Positions 45,105-54,139 of a DNA stretch of 64,000 nt are shown here, piece by piece. The notes beneath the pieces are model-generated. The model worked only from the letters and a program-made list of their open reading frames with translations. It ran no database searches and was not told the origin of the DNA. This DNA is from Sediminicola sp040566555 (GTDB lineage Bacteria > Bacteroidota > Bacteroidia > Flavobacteriales > Flavobacteriaceae), in contig NZ_JBEWYP010000002.1 in the NCBI RefSeq assembly GCF_040566555.1, positions 186,001 through 250,000 on the forward strand, written 5' to 3'. Position 1 is the first letter of the stretch. Each line of letters opens with the position of its first letter. Both the position numbers and the translations under genes were made by a program.

Positions 45105-46457
45105 TTATTCTTCTGGTTGTGGATCCATGACCCAACTTTCCATGAATTTGGTGGTATAGTTCCCAGCCAAATAATCCGGATGGTCCATTAACTGTCTGTG
45201 GAAAGGAATGGTCGTTTTTATTCCTTCAATCACAAACTCGTCCAAAGCACGCTTCATCTTATTGATGGCTTCCTCTCTCGTCTGGGCCGTTGTAATAAGC
45301 TTAGCGATCATGGAATCGTAATTTGGCGGTATTGTATACCCGCTGTACACATGGGTGTCCAAACGGATCCCATGTCCTCCAGGCGTATGCAATGTTGTGA
45401 TTTTTCCCGGAGATGGTCTGAAACCATTATAGGGATCCTCGGCATTGATACGGCACTCAATGGAATGTAACTTAGGTGTATAATTCTTTCCTGAAATTGG
45501 CACTCCTGCGGCAACCAATATTTGTTCACGGATCAAATCATAATCTATGACCTGTTCTGTAATTGGATGCTCAACCTGAATACGGGTATTCATCTCCATA
45601 AAATAGAAATTCCTATGCTTGTCTACCAAAAATTCGATAGTACCTGCACCTTCGTATTTTATAAATTCGGCAGCTTTTACCGCGGCCTTACCCATATCAT
45701 CCCTCAATTTATCTGTCATAAAAGGAGATGGGGTCTCTTCGGTAAGCTTTTGATGACGTCTCTGGATGGAACAATCCCTTTCTGAAAGGTGACAGGCCTT
45801 GCCATACTGATCACCAACGATCTGTATTTCGATATGCCTAGGCTCCTCTATCAATTTTTCCATGTACATAGCCCCATTTCCAAAGGCAGCCGAAGCTTCT
45901 TGGACGGCACTATTGTACAATTTTTCCATTTCCTCCTCTTTCCAAACAGCTCGCATACCCTTACCTCCACCACCAGCGGTAGCTTTGATCATAACTGGGT
46001 ACCCTACAACTTTGGCTACTTTTTTGGCATCTTCAACTGATTTTAAAAGCCCCTTTGAACCAGGTACAATAGGAACTCCAGCTTTTTCCATGGTTTCTTT
46101 GGCCGTAGCCTTATCTCCCATTTTATCGATCTGATCCCCAGATGCGCCAATAAATTTAATATCGTGCTCTGCACAGATTCTTGAAAACTTGGAATTTTCA
46201 GAAAGGAAACCATACCCAGGATGAATAGCATCTGCATTGGTAATTTCTGCCGCTGCGATGATATTTGGTATTTTTAAATAAGATTCGCTACTGGGGGCCG
46301 GGCCGATACAAACAGCTTCATCCGCAAACCTCACATGTAAGCTCTCTTCATCTGCCTTGGAATAAACGGCAACTGTTTTTATTCCCATTTCCTTACAGGT
46401 CCTGATAATACGCAGTGCTATTTCACCCCTATTGGCAATAAGTATTTTTTTAAACAT
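45105..46457 (-). CDS. accC: acetyl-CoA carboxylase biotin carboxylase subunit
   Basis: A 450-residue ATP-grasp enzyme. It opens FKKILIANRGEIALRIIRTC, with the glycine-rich ATP loop KATAGGGGKGMR, RDCSIQRRHQKL, EMNTRIQVEHP and the biotin-carboxylase end. It carboxylates biotin on AccB, the first half-reaction of fatty acid synthesis. It follows accB by 91 bases and ends at a strong terminator. Confidence 0.97.
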   Translation of the reverse strand: MFKKILIANRGEIALRIIRTCKEMGIKTVAVYSKADEESLHVRFADEAVCIGPAPSSESYLKIPNIIAAAEITNADAIHPGYGFLSENSKFSRICAEHDIKFIGASGDQIDKMGDKATAKETMEKAGVPIVPGSKGLLKSVEDAKKVAKVVGYPVMIKATAGGGGKGMRAVWKEEEMEKLYNSAVQEASAAFGNGAMYMEKLIEEPRHIEIQIVGDQYGKACHLSERDCSIQRRHQKLTEETPSPFMTDKLRDDMGKAAVKAAEFIKYEGAGTIEFLVDKHRNFYFMEMNTRIQVEHPITEQVIDYDLIREQILVAAGVPISGKNYTPKLHSIECRINAEDPYNGFRPSPGKITTLHTPGGHGIRLDTHVYSGYTIPPNYDSMIAKLITTAQTREEAINKMKRALDEFVIEGIKTTIPFHRQLMDHPDYLAGNYTTKFMESWVMDPQPEE

Positions 46458-46548
46458 CTCTTGAAGTTTTAAATTTTGAATTCTAAATTTTAAATGATTT
46501 TAAATGACCAAAAAAATTTGTCATTCAAAATTCAGCATTTAAAAATTC

Positions 46549-47034
46549 TTATGACGGATCTACCAAGAATAAGGGCTGATCAAACTCCACCGGAGAAGAA
46601 TCATCCACTAATACTTTCACAATTTTACCAGAAACTTCAGATTCAATATCGTTGAAAAGTTTCATGGCCTCGATCACACAAAGGACATCTCCCTTGTTGA
46701 TAGTGCTTCCCACTTCAACGAAAACAGGTTTGTCAGGGGATGGTTTTCTATAAAATGTTCCAATGATGGGGGATTTTATAGTGATGTATTTAGAATTCTC
46801 ATCTGCTTTTGCAGGGGCTGCTTCCTTAGCAGGTGCTTCTGCTGCAGGTGCAGCCTGCATTGGGGCCATTTGGTTTTGTCCCATTGGGATTTGCTGTACG
46901 TAGGTGGTCTCGAAACCAGAACCTGCTGCTCCTGTACGGATGGTGATCTTAATATCATCCATTTCCAGTTTTACTTCGCTGGCACCCGATTTAGCCACAA
47001 ATTTAATTAAGTTTTGAATTTCTTTAATATCCAT
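46549..47034 (-). CDS. accB: acetyl-CoA carboxylase biotin carboxyl carrier protein
   Basis: A 161-residue carrier protein. The biotin-accepting lysine is K125 in CVIEAMKLFNDI. An Ala/Pro/Lys-rich linker (about 55-82) joins the N-terminal helix region to the biotinyl domain, as is typical. It is followed on the same strand by accC and preceded by fabH, the standard Bacteroidota fatty-acid cluster order. Confidence 0.96.
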   Translation of the reverse strand: MDIKEIQNLIKFVAKSGASEVKLEMDDIKITIRTGAAGSGFETTYVQQIPMGQNQMAPMQAAPAAEAPAKEAAPAKADENSKYITIKSPIIGTFYRKPSPDKPVFVEVGSTINKGDVLCVIEAMKLFNDIESEVSGKIVKVLVDDSSPVEFDQPLFLVDPS

Positions 47035-47078
47035 GGAATTCGATTTAGTTTTAGTTCTATTATAAGTTAGTCAGTTTG

Positions 47079-48044
47079 TTATGAATTGTAGGCCCATTTC
47101 AGGTAAATGGAGCCCCAGGTGAAACCACCGCCGAAAGCGGCAAACACCAAATTATCACCTTTTTTGAATTTCTTCTCAAAATCGGCCATTAACAATGGTA
47201 AGGTTGCAGAAGTGGTGTTTCCATATTTTTCAATGTTTACCAATACCTTGGATTCATCAAGACCCATACGGCTTGCCGTAGCGTTAATAATCCTCATGTT
47301 GGCTTGGTGTGGCAATAACCAAGATACATCATTATCCGATAGGTTGTTGCGTTCCATTATTTTAGCAGCGGCATCCGCCATATTGGATACGGCAAATTTA
47401 AATACAGATTTTCCGTCCTGGAAAACATAATGCTGGCGATTTTTAACGGTTTCCAAGGAAGCGGGCAATTGCGACCCTCCGGCATCAATTTTCAGGAAAT
47501 TTCTCCCCACCCCATCAGATCTTAAATACTCATCCTGAAGTCCAAGACCTTCCTCATTGGGTTCGAATAATGCCGCACCGGCACCATCGCCAAAAATGAT
47601 ACAAGTGGTTCTATCTGTATAATCTATAATGGAAGACATTTTATCTGCTCCAATAAGAAGTACTTTTTTATAACGTCCGGAAACAATATAACTTGAAGCA
47701 GTGGACATCCCATATAAAAAGCTGGAACAAGCGGCCTGAAGATCGTATCCAAAGGCATTGGTTGCCCCTATTTCTGAAGCGACATAGGCTGCGGTACAAG
47801 AAACCTGAAGATCAGGAGTTGCCGTAGCCACAATAATCATATCGATTTCGGTTGGATCTAGGTTGCTTTTTTGAATAAGCTCCTCAGCTGCCTTAATGGC
47901 CATGTAAGAGGTTCCCGCACCTTCCTTTTTTAGTATTCTTCTTTCTTTGATTCCAGTTCTACTGGTTATCCACTCATCATTGGTATCTACCATCTCTTCC
48001 AATAGCTTATTGGTCAAAATGAAGTCAGGAACATATGCTCCCAC
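47079..48044 (-). CDS. fabH: 3-oxoacyl-ACP synthase III (FabH), with apparent N-terminal frameshift
   Basis: A 321-residue frame opening with GTG at 48044 and reading GAYVPDFILTNKLLEEMVDT. The KAS III motifs are present: AACSSFLYG with the catalytic Cys, LLPHQANMRI with His and KYGNTTSAT with Asn. The enzyme joins acetyl-CoA and malonyl-ACP to start fatty acid synthesis. The normal N-terminus is missing from this frame, but bases 48048-48073 encode MNKISAAIT in the adjacent frame, which is what a Flavobacteriaceae FabH should begin with; one G appears to be missing near 48047. See the separate finding. The rest is intact. Confidence 0.9.
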   Translation of the reverse strand: MGAYVPDFILTNKLLEEMVDTNDEWITSRTGIKERRILKKEGAGTSYMAIKAAEELIQKSNLDPTEIDMIIVATATPDLQVSCTAAYVASEIGATNAFGYDLQAACSSFLYGMSTASSYIVSGRYKKVLLIGADKMSSIIDYTDRTTCIIFGDGAGAALFEPNEEGLGLQDEYLRSDGVGRNFLKIDAGGSQLPASLETVKNRQHYVFQDGKSVFKFAVSNMADAAAKIMERNNLSDNDVSWLLPHQANMRIINATASRMGLDESKVLVNIEKYGNTTSATLPLLMADFEKKFKKGDNLVFAAFGGGFTWGSIYLKWAYNS

Positions 48045-48190
48045 AGCGTTATTGCTGCTGATATTTTGTTCATCCTAAATCTGATTTTGAATCAAAAACA
48101 TTAAAAAATGCTTCAAAAGTGGTGAAAATTAATGATTTTTTACGACTTATAGGGTTAAAAATTCTAGTTTTTGAATTTGACCCTGTGCCA

Positions 48191-48223
48191 TAAAAAAACT
48201 CCCACTCTTTTAAAGTGGGAGTT
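48191..48223 (-). terminator. terminator of the DUF177-rpmF unit
   Basis: A 10-pair stem (AACTCCCACT with AGTGGGAGTT) followed on the minus strand by a run of T. It separates rpmF from fabH. Confidence 0.75.
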
Positions 48224-48244
48224 CAATATTATATGAAAACCTAA

Positions 48245-48442
48245 TTAAGCGGCAGCTTCTTCAGTTTTATCGATCAAAATTTGACCTCTGTAATATAATT
48301 TACCTTCATGCCAGTGAGCTCTGTGGTACAAATGCATTTCACCAGTTGTTGGATCTTTAGCAATTGTTGGAGCTACTGCTTTGTAATGAGTTCTCCTTTT
48401 ATCTCTTCTGGTTTTTGAAATCTTTCTTTTTGGATGTGCCAT
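48245..48442 (-). CDS. rpmF: 50S ribosomal protein L32
   Basis: A 65-residue protein beginning MAHPKRKISKTRRDKRRTHY, the L32 signature, with HLYHRAHWHEGKLYYRGQIL at the C-terminus. This variant lacks the CxxC zinc pairs, as in other Bacteroidota. It is preceded by DUF177 on the same strand, a pairing conserved across bacteria. Confidence 0.97.
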   Translation of the reverse strand: MAHPKRKISKTRRDKRRTHYKAVAPTIAKDPTTGEMHLYHRAHWHEGKLYYRGQILIDKTEEAAA

Positions 48443-48451
48443 TGTGAACCT

Positions 48452-48988
48452 TTATTTATCTTTTAATAACTTTTTTAAAGCATCCCATCTGGGATCTGTA
48501 TTATCTCCTTTGTTTTCTTTAACCTCTTTTGGTTGTAATTCTTCTAACTTATCAATGACTTCCGATTCCAAGGTACCATCCTCAACTCCCGGATGCACTC
48601 TTTTTTGAGGTATTGCCAAAACCAACATTTCGTACACATATTGCGCAATGTTGATCTGATGTTCCCCATGGGGAACAATTAATATCTCATCGTTCTCATC
48701 GTTGTACTCATCCCCAAATTTTACCACCAACTCCAAAGAAGAGGTGATTTTTTGATCGAATGGTTCGTTAGTGATGTCACAATTGACGTTTACCGTCCCT
48801 TTTGCATACATCTCCAACTCCAACATAGTACTCATCTTGTTCAATGTAACCGACAAACTTATGTCCGCCCCATTGATGTCATCGTACTCAAAAGATTCAA
48901 AGAACTCGTTTTTTATTCTATACTCAAACTCATGCTTCCCCTGCTTCAATCCTGAAAAAGGAATAGCAAATTCCTTATGCTTCGTCAT
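48452..48988 (-). CDS. DUF177 (YceD) family protein
   Basis: From ATG 48988 (a GTG frame start lies at 48997) the protein has 178 residues. It contains INGADISLSVTLNKMSTMLE, VNCDITNEPFDQKI and LEVVKF-type (SSLELVVKFGDEYNDEND), the DUF177/YceD pattern. In plants and bacteria the family is linked to ribosomal large-subunit assembly (23S rRNA accumulation). The L32 gene follows it by 9 bases. Confidence 0.88.
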   Translation of the reverse strand: MTKHKEFAIPFSGLKQGKHEFEYRIKNEFFESFEYDDINGADISLSVTLNKMSTMLELEMYAKGTVNVNCDITNEPFDQKITSSLELVVKFGDEYNDENDEILIVPHGEHQINIAQYVYEMLVLAIPQKRVHPGVEDGTLESEVIDKLEELQPKEVKENKGDNTDPRWDALKKLLKDK

Positions 48989-49167
48989 GTTTAACACTGG
49001 TTTAGAGTATCAGTCCCCCTAAAAGGCGGGTGCAAAGATACTATTATTTTAATAATTCCAAACTTTTTAAGGCTTATTTATACCTCTTTTTTGACCCTAA
49101 TCCCAATTGGCACAACTTTTTACCTATTAGGGATCCAACAAAGATCAAATAATATTCAAAGATACAA

Positions 49168-50220
49168 TTATCTCGTGGGTTTGAGTTTCTGCTTTTTTAA
49201 AGGATTACTCGTCAACTCCCTATACTCCTCTCTGTTCTTGAAAATTTGTAGCGCCGTGAACACCGCTTCCTTAAAAGAACTATGGTCTGCCTTTCCCTTC
49301 CCCGCGATCTCATAGGCCGTGCCATGGTCTGGTGAAGTCCTTACTTTACGCAGGCCTGCGGTATAATTTACCCCTTTCCCAAAGGATAGTGTTTTAAAGG
49401 GAATAAGTCCCTGATCGTGATAGGCAGCGAGGATGGCATCAAAATTCTTATATGCATCGGAACCAAAAAAGCTGTCCGCGGAATACGGTCCGTAGACCAA
49501 ATGTCCGGCATCCATAAGCTCCTTTATCACCGGCTTAAGCACCTCATCATCTTCTTTGCCAATAACGCCATTATCTCCACTGTGGGGGTTAATCCCCAAA
49601 AGGGCGATACGCGGCTTTCGAATCCCAAAATCCATTTTCAAGGAATTCTCTATGGTCTTTATCTTGCTCTTCACCAATTTTGAAGTGATGGCAGCGGGAG
49701 CATCTTTAACGGCTACATGGTCTGTCAACAACCCTACTTTTAGGCTGTCCGTGACCATGAACATAAGGCTTTCCCCCTCCAGTTCCTTCGCCAAATAATC
49801 GGTATGTCCAGGGAAATTGAAGTCCTTGGTTTGTATGTTGTTTTTATTGATGGGCGCTGTGACCAAAACATCTATTTCGTCCTTTTTAAGCGCATCCACA
49901 GCTGCTACGAGCGACTTCAATGCATATTCTCCTCCTTGGGCCGTGGCCTCGCCGAATGTGATCTCCGGAGCATCCTTCCAAACATTCAATACATTGATCT
50001 TGCCGTCCAAAGCCTTGGAAACTTCCTGTATCCCGTTGTAATTGATATCAAGACCCAACTCGTTCTTTTGAAAGGAAATCACCTTGTTCGAGGCAAAAAT
50101 AATAGGCGTGCAAAAATCGAGCATTCTGGCATCCTCAAAAGTTTTGAGCACCACCTCACATCCTATTCCATTCAAATCTCCAATGGATATGCCCAGTTTT
50201 ATTTTTTCGCTTTCCTGCAT
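49168..50220 (-). CDS. pdxA: 4-hydroxythreonine-4-phosphate dehydrogenase
   Basis: A 350-residue enzyme: GISIGDLNGIGCEVVLKTFE at the start, FPGHTDYLAKE, GINPHSGDNG and AYHDQGLIPFKTLSFG in the metal and substrate site, GTAYEIAGKGKAD near the end. It oxidises 4-phosphohydroxy-threonine in pyridoxal phosphate synthesis. It is divergent from ribE with 58 bases between starts. Notably, the window contains many PLP enzymes, which depend on this pathway. Confidence 0.95.
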   Translation of the reverse strand: MQESEKIKLGISIGDLNGIGCEVVLKTFEDARMLDFCTPIIFASNKVISFQKNELGLDINYNGIQEVSKALDGKINVLNVWKDAPEITFGEATAQGGEYALKSLVAAVDALKKDEIDVLVTAPINKNNIQTKDFNFPGHTDYLAKELEGESLMFMVTDSLKVGLLTDHVAVKDAPAAITSKLVKSKIKTIENSLKMDFGIRKPRIALLGINPHSGDNGVIGKEDDEVLKPVIKELMDAGHLVYGPYSADSFFGSDAYKNFDAILAAYHDQGLIPFKTLSFGKGVNYTAGLRKVRTSPDHGTAYEIAGKGKADHSSFKEAVFTALQIFKNREEYRELTSNPLKKQKLKPTR

Positions 50221-50278
50221 GGTATCTTTACCTTTATGTCTAATTTTACACTACAAAACTACTTAATTAAAACGACAC

Positions 50279-50869
50279 ATGTTTACAGGTATTATTGAAA
50301 CTTTAGGGGAGATAAAACAATTAAAAAAAGATGGGGGAAATTTACACATAACCGTATCCTCTTCTATAACCCAAGAGCTTAAAATAGACCAAAGTGTTGC
50401 ACATAATGGTGTTTGCCTAACTGTTGTTGCCTTACATGGAGACACCTATACCGTAACTGCCATAGAGGAAACTTTACAAAAAACCAACTTGGGCCAACTC
50501 AGAGAAGGAGATCCTGTAAATTTGGAACGGGCCATGATCTTGGGCTCCCGCTTAGACGGTCACTTAGTACAAGGACATGTGGACCAAACTGGTACCTGTA
50601 TTGCTATTGACCAAAAAGATGGAAGCTGGTTCTTCACCTTCGAATACGAGCCTTCAAAAAACAATGTCACCATAGAAAAGGGCTCCATTACCATAGACGG
50701 CACCAGCTTAACGGTTGTTGATTCTAAAAAGAACCTTTTTAGCGTGGCCATAATCCCGTACACCTACGAACACACCAGGTTCAACACCTACACTATTGGA
50801 ACAGAGGTGAACCTGGAATTTGATGTTATCGGAAAATATGTCTCTAGATTGATGGGGCTACAGCAATAG
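50279..50869 (+). CDS. ribE: riboflavin synthase (alpha chain)
   Basis: A 196-residue protein with two lumazine-binding repeats. MFTGIIETLGEI begins the family, SSSITQELKIDQSVAHNGVC is the first repeat with the catalytic Ser/Cys positions, and GHLVQGHVDQTG begins the second. It converts two molecules of dimethyllumazine to riboflavin. It is convergent with the ATP-grasp gene, 8 bases apart. Confidence 0.96.
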   Translation: MFTGIIETLGEIKQLKKDGGNLHITVSSSITQELKIDQSVAHNGVCLTVVALHGDTYTVTAIEETLQKTNLGQLREGDPVNLERAMILGSRLDGHLVQGHVDQTGTCIAIDQKDGSWFFTFEYEPSKNNVTIEKGSITIDGTSLTVVDSKKNLFSVAIIPYTYEHTRFNTYTIGTEVNLEFDVIGKYVSRLMGLQQ

Positions 50870-50877
50870 ATCTAGGC

Positions 50878-52074
50878 TTAATCTTCGAAAAAGGAGATGG
50901 AAGAGCCCACCCAGTCATCATTGGACAAATAGGATACATTGATCAAATCACCCTTGTTCATGCGGGTAAGGTTAATCACGGGCATTAATCTGTTTTCGGT
51001 ATCGCTCCAAGTATATAGAATACGCAATTCCACTTTGGAATTCGTCCCGCTTGGGGCCTTTACGATTGGAGAGTACTTCACTTTTGATTGAAGAATATAA
51101 TTATGCCTGTCCTTTATCCCCTCAATAAATTCCAAGGTGGGATTTAAATTGATGCCTTTCCCAGCAAAAGAAAACAAGGGTTTAAGAACATAGGTGCTCA
51201 AATCCAAATCCTTTGGGAAATCATTCAAATAGAAGGATTGTGGGATGTTTTTATGTGATAGCAGGGGCATGATGCATTTGGAGATCATAAAAAACCAATC
51301 TGGATGTGTCACCCATTCCACATCCACATCGTCGGTAAGGTTGAAATCTGTTTTTAAATCTGGCATCTGCAGCAGCTCATCCAGAATTACCCTGTTATAA
51401 ATACGGTTGATCTTGACCTTCCTTCCGTTCTTTTCGTAGAATAAATTTTTTCCTTCCTTGATCACTTTGGTCAAACAAAGGACCTCTATTCCCAACGCCT
51501 GCTTTGTGGCCCAAAAGTCTATCCTCGTTTTTTGTTTCTCGGGATAAATTTCCAAGAGTATTACATTCTCCGGATTTTCGTCTCCAACTATAACTCGTTT
51601 CAGTTCCTCCAAATAACTGGCTTCATTGAGGTCATTTAAATAGTAATGAAAGCCTTCCTGGGGAATTTGAGGGTAATTTTTTAGAAATGACTTTCCCAAC
51701 AATGCTTGATACAAAAACAGGGATGGAAAGGATTGGAGTTCGATCAATTTAGGGGCTATCCCACCTTGTCCGTCATCACAAAGCCCAAAATCTATTGCAA
51801 GAAAATGAGGTTTTCCCAGAGCCAAGGGAGATTGTAATTTTTTAGGGATAAATTTCTCCCGAATCTGCTCAAAGTCGATCTTCCACAATTGTTCTATTAT
51901 GGTATCGCACGCATCAAAAACTTCTTGTTTTAGCTCTTTGCCAATAAAAAAAGGTGTTTCCGAAATTCGGAATGCACATGGTTCGCCAAATGATTGTGCC
52001 AGATCATTTTTGAGATTGTCGTAATACTCTTGTTTAAAATTTTCATTAAACGTTTCGCGAACCTTTTTTATCAT
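50878..52074 (-). CDS. circularly-permuted-ATP-grasp-like ligase candidate
   Basis: A 398-residue protein of a conserved but uncharacterised family. LAIDFGLCDDGQGGIAPKLI, QSFPSLFLYQALLGKSFLK and a late KPLFSFAGKGINL are the most distinctive segments; the last looks like an ATP-grasp glycine-rich loop placed late in the chain, as in circularly permuted ATP-grasp proteins. It has no export signal. It is the last gene of the five-gene minus-strand ligase run and its ATG overlaps the stop of the upstream amidotransferase (ATGA), so translation is coupled. ATP-grasp membership is my inference. Confidence 0.65.
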   Translation of the reverse strand: MIKKVRETFNENFKQEYYDNLKNDLAQSFGEPCAFRISETPFFIGKELKQEVFDACDTIIEQLWKIDFEQIREKFIPKKLQSPLALGKPHFLAIDFGLCDDGQGGIAPKLIELQSFPSLFLYQALLGKSFLKNYPQIPQEGFHYYLNDLNEASYLEELKRVIVGDENPENVILLEIYPEKQKTRIDFWATKQALGIEVLCLTKVIKEGKNLFYEKNGRKVKINRIYNRVILDELLQMPDLKTDFNLTDDVDVEWVTHPDWFFMISKCIMPLLSHKNIPQSFYLNDFPKDLDLSTYVLKPLFSFAGKGINLNPTLEFIEGIKDRHNYILQSKVKYSPIVKAPSGTNSKVELRILYTWSDTENRLMPVINLTRMNKGDLINVSYLSNDDWVGSSISFFED

Positions 52075-52907
52075 ATAGGCAGTAATTTAGATTCCTTTAG
52101 AGACAAGGCGGCCTGCTTTAGAAAAGCAGGTATCATGGTGTTATGTGTTCTCACGATTTTATCCTCATCCTCAAGGTGCTCTAGCATGTTTTGGTATTTT
52201 TTCTTCCCGTGATGCTCGATGACCTGTGATTTTTTATCTTCCCTATTGAAGTATTTCAACATTCCTTCCGAATCCGCTTCCGGATGAAATTGAACCCCGA
52301 ATATTTCTTTGGAGAAACGTATGGCCATTACAGCCCTTTCGAGGTCTACATGTGGCCTTATCTTTTCTTTACATAAAATTTTTGCCCCGAACTTTTCCAA
52401 TTTGTTGTACTTGGGCTTTATCACTTGATAATCTCTAGAATCCACGGCAAAAAATGGATTCATCAAACCTTCGAACAATGGCTCTGTTAGTCCGTCTTTG
52501 GTCTTGTGGATAGGCATAACCCCAAAGGAGGTGGACTTACGCTTGGTCACTTTGGCCAAATCCCAATGCAAACATGCCAATTGAAAGGAATGGCATATTA
52601 AAAACAGGTGTTTTTTATGCTGATGTTGCTCATTATGGTCTAAAACAGCATCCAAAAAGGCAAAAAATGGTTGTTCCCATTTTTCATCTGCAACAAAGGG
52701 AGCGCCTGGACCTCCTGATGAGATAAAAATATCGTAATCTGTAATATCTGGTAATTCTATGGCCTTGCGCACATCAAATACCGTGTATTGGCCATTTATA
52801 TCTTCCTGGGATAAAAATTGCTCTACCAACTTCTTAATGCAGCGCATTCCCTCATTTACCTGGCCAGCATTCATGTCGAGCACTGCAATATTATAGTTCA
52901 TCTTCAT
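52071..52907 (-). CDS. class I glutamine amidotransferase-like protein
   Basis: A 278-residue protein from ATG 52907; an ATG at 52943 would add 12 residues with no obvious role. The triad is visible: nucleophile Cys in LICHSFQL, and His/Glu in GVQFHPEADSEG. It resembles the glutaminase half of GMP synthase but lacks any synthase domain. It could supply ammonia from glutamine to one of the neighbouring ligases, or act as a gamma-glutamyl hydrolase on their product. It lies between the GCS2 ligase and the ATP-grasp-like gene and overlaps the latter by 4 bases. Confidence 0.82.
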   Translation of the reverse strand: MKMNYNIAVLDMNAGQVNEGMRCIKKLVEQFLSQEDINGQYTVFDVRKAIELPDITDYDIFISSGGPGAPFVADEKWEQPFFAFLDAVLDHNEQHQHKKHLFLICHSFQLACLHWDLAKVTKRKSTSFGVMPIHKTKDGLTEPLFEGLMNPFFAVDSRDYQVIKPKYNKLEKFGAKILCKEKIRPHVDLERAVMAIRFSKEIFGVQFHPEADSEGMLKYFNREDKKSQVIEHHGKKKYQNMLEHLEDEDKIVRTHNTMIPAFLKQAALSLKESKLLPI

Positions 52908-52976
52908 TAGATCTTTCTTTTTCAAGAGGGCAAAATTACTCATTTTACTTCTTATCTTTCTGAAAACCAGGTTAAA

Positions 52977-54074
52977 TTATAATCCCTTGGAAGTTTGGTC
53001 AACTACATATTTGATAACTTCCTTTAAGTCATTGGTTTCATTAAAGATCTTAAGCTGTCTATCGGCTCCTGATCCCTGTTCCAACATTTGGTACACAAAA
53101 TTAACTTCTTTGCGGCATCCCAACTCATCCACCACATCATCTATAAACTCCAATAATTCCTGTATCAATACTTCAAAAGGCACTTCTTCTTCTTTCCCAA
53201 AATCAATCAGTTTGGCATCCATGCCCCATCTAGCGGCCCGCCATTTGTTCTCGTTGATCAACACCCTACGGTACGATCTAAAGCTTTGGTTCTTCTGGTG
53301 CAGCCTGTGCAGTTTTGCAATAATACATTGCATAATGGCGGCAATACAGATAACTTCATCTACGGTCTGGACCATATCACAGATCCTGAACTCCACCGTT
53401 GGGTAGAAAGGGTGCAAACGAATATCCCACCAGATTTTTTTACCGTTATCTATACAGTTTGTTTTTACAAGTATCTCCACAAACTTGTCGTATTCGGCCA
53501 CACTGGAAAAGTATGGCGGGATTCCGGTCCGTGGAAATTTGTCAAATATCTTGGATCGGTACGACTTAAACCCTGTCTCCCTCGCTTCCCAAAAAGGGGA
53601 GTTGGTTGACAAGGCGTAAAGGTGAGGCAGGAAATAACGTGCCACATTCATTATCTGTAAGCCTTCTTCCCGACTAGGTATTCCCACATGAACGTGTAAC
53701 CCAAAAATTAAGTTGGACCTGGCCACATCCTTCATCTCTTCAATAAGGGCATCATACCTGGGATCAGGAGTTATCAATTGATCACTCCAATGCGAAAAGG
53801 GATGGGTGCCTGCCGCAGCCACCTTAAGTCCTTCTGCCCCGGCCAATTCTATGACCTGTTGTCTTAAATAAGAGACCTCGTCCCGGGCTTCTTGTATATT
53901 TTCACAAATATTGGTGCCCATTTCAACTACGGCCTGATGCATTTCTTCCTTGATCCGTTCCTTTAGGAGCACCTTTCCCCCTTCGTAAATTTTGGACATG
54001 TGCGACCTTAAGGTAAGCGAATCGCTATCCAAAATTTGAAATTCCTCCTCAATCCCCAGTGTGAACTTTTTCAT
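52977..54074 (-). CDS. carboxylate-amine ligase of the GCS2 (YbdK) family
   Basis: A 365-residue enzyme of the glutamate-cysteine ligase 2 family. FTLGIEEEFQILDSDS opens the ATP and metal site, AAAGTHPFSHW and NLIFGLHVHVGIPSRE follow, with TVEFRICDMVQTVDEVICIA late. These enzymes join an amino acid amine to a glutamate-like carboxylate using ATP; YbdK itself has weak gamma-glutamylcysteine ligase activity. In this operon it is probably the first or central peptide-bond-forming enzyme. Length is normal. Confidence 0.9.
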   Translation of the reverse strand: MKKFTLGIEEEFQILDSDSLTLRSHMSKIYEGGKVLLKERIKEEMHQAVVEMGTNICENIQEARDEVSYLRQQVIELAGAEGLKVAAAGTHPFSHWSDQLITPDPRYDALIEEMKDVARSNLIFGLHVHVGIPSREEGLQIMNVARYFLPHLYALSTNSPFWEARETGFKSYRSKIFDKFPRTGIPPYFSSVAEYDKFVEILVKTNCIDNGKKIWWDIRLHPFYPTVEFRICDMVQTVDEVICIAAIMQCIIAKLHRLHQKNQSFRSYRRVLINENKWRAARWGMDAKLIDFGKEEEVPFEVLIQELLEFIDDVVDELGCRKEVNFVYQMLEQGSGADRQLKIFNETNDLKEVIKYVVDQTSKGL

Positions 54075-54139
54075 AGAATTAATGCCTTAATAAAATTAGA
54101 TATCCGCGTCCTATCTGAGATTTAGATATGGACCCGAGT

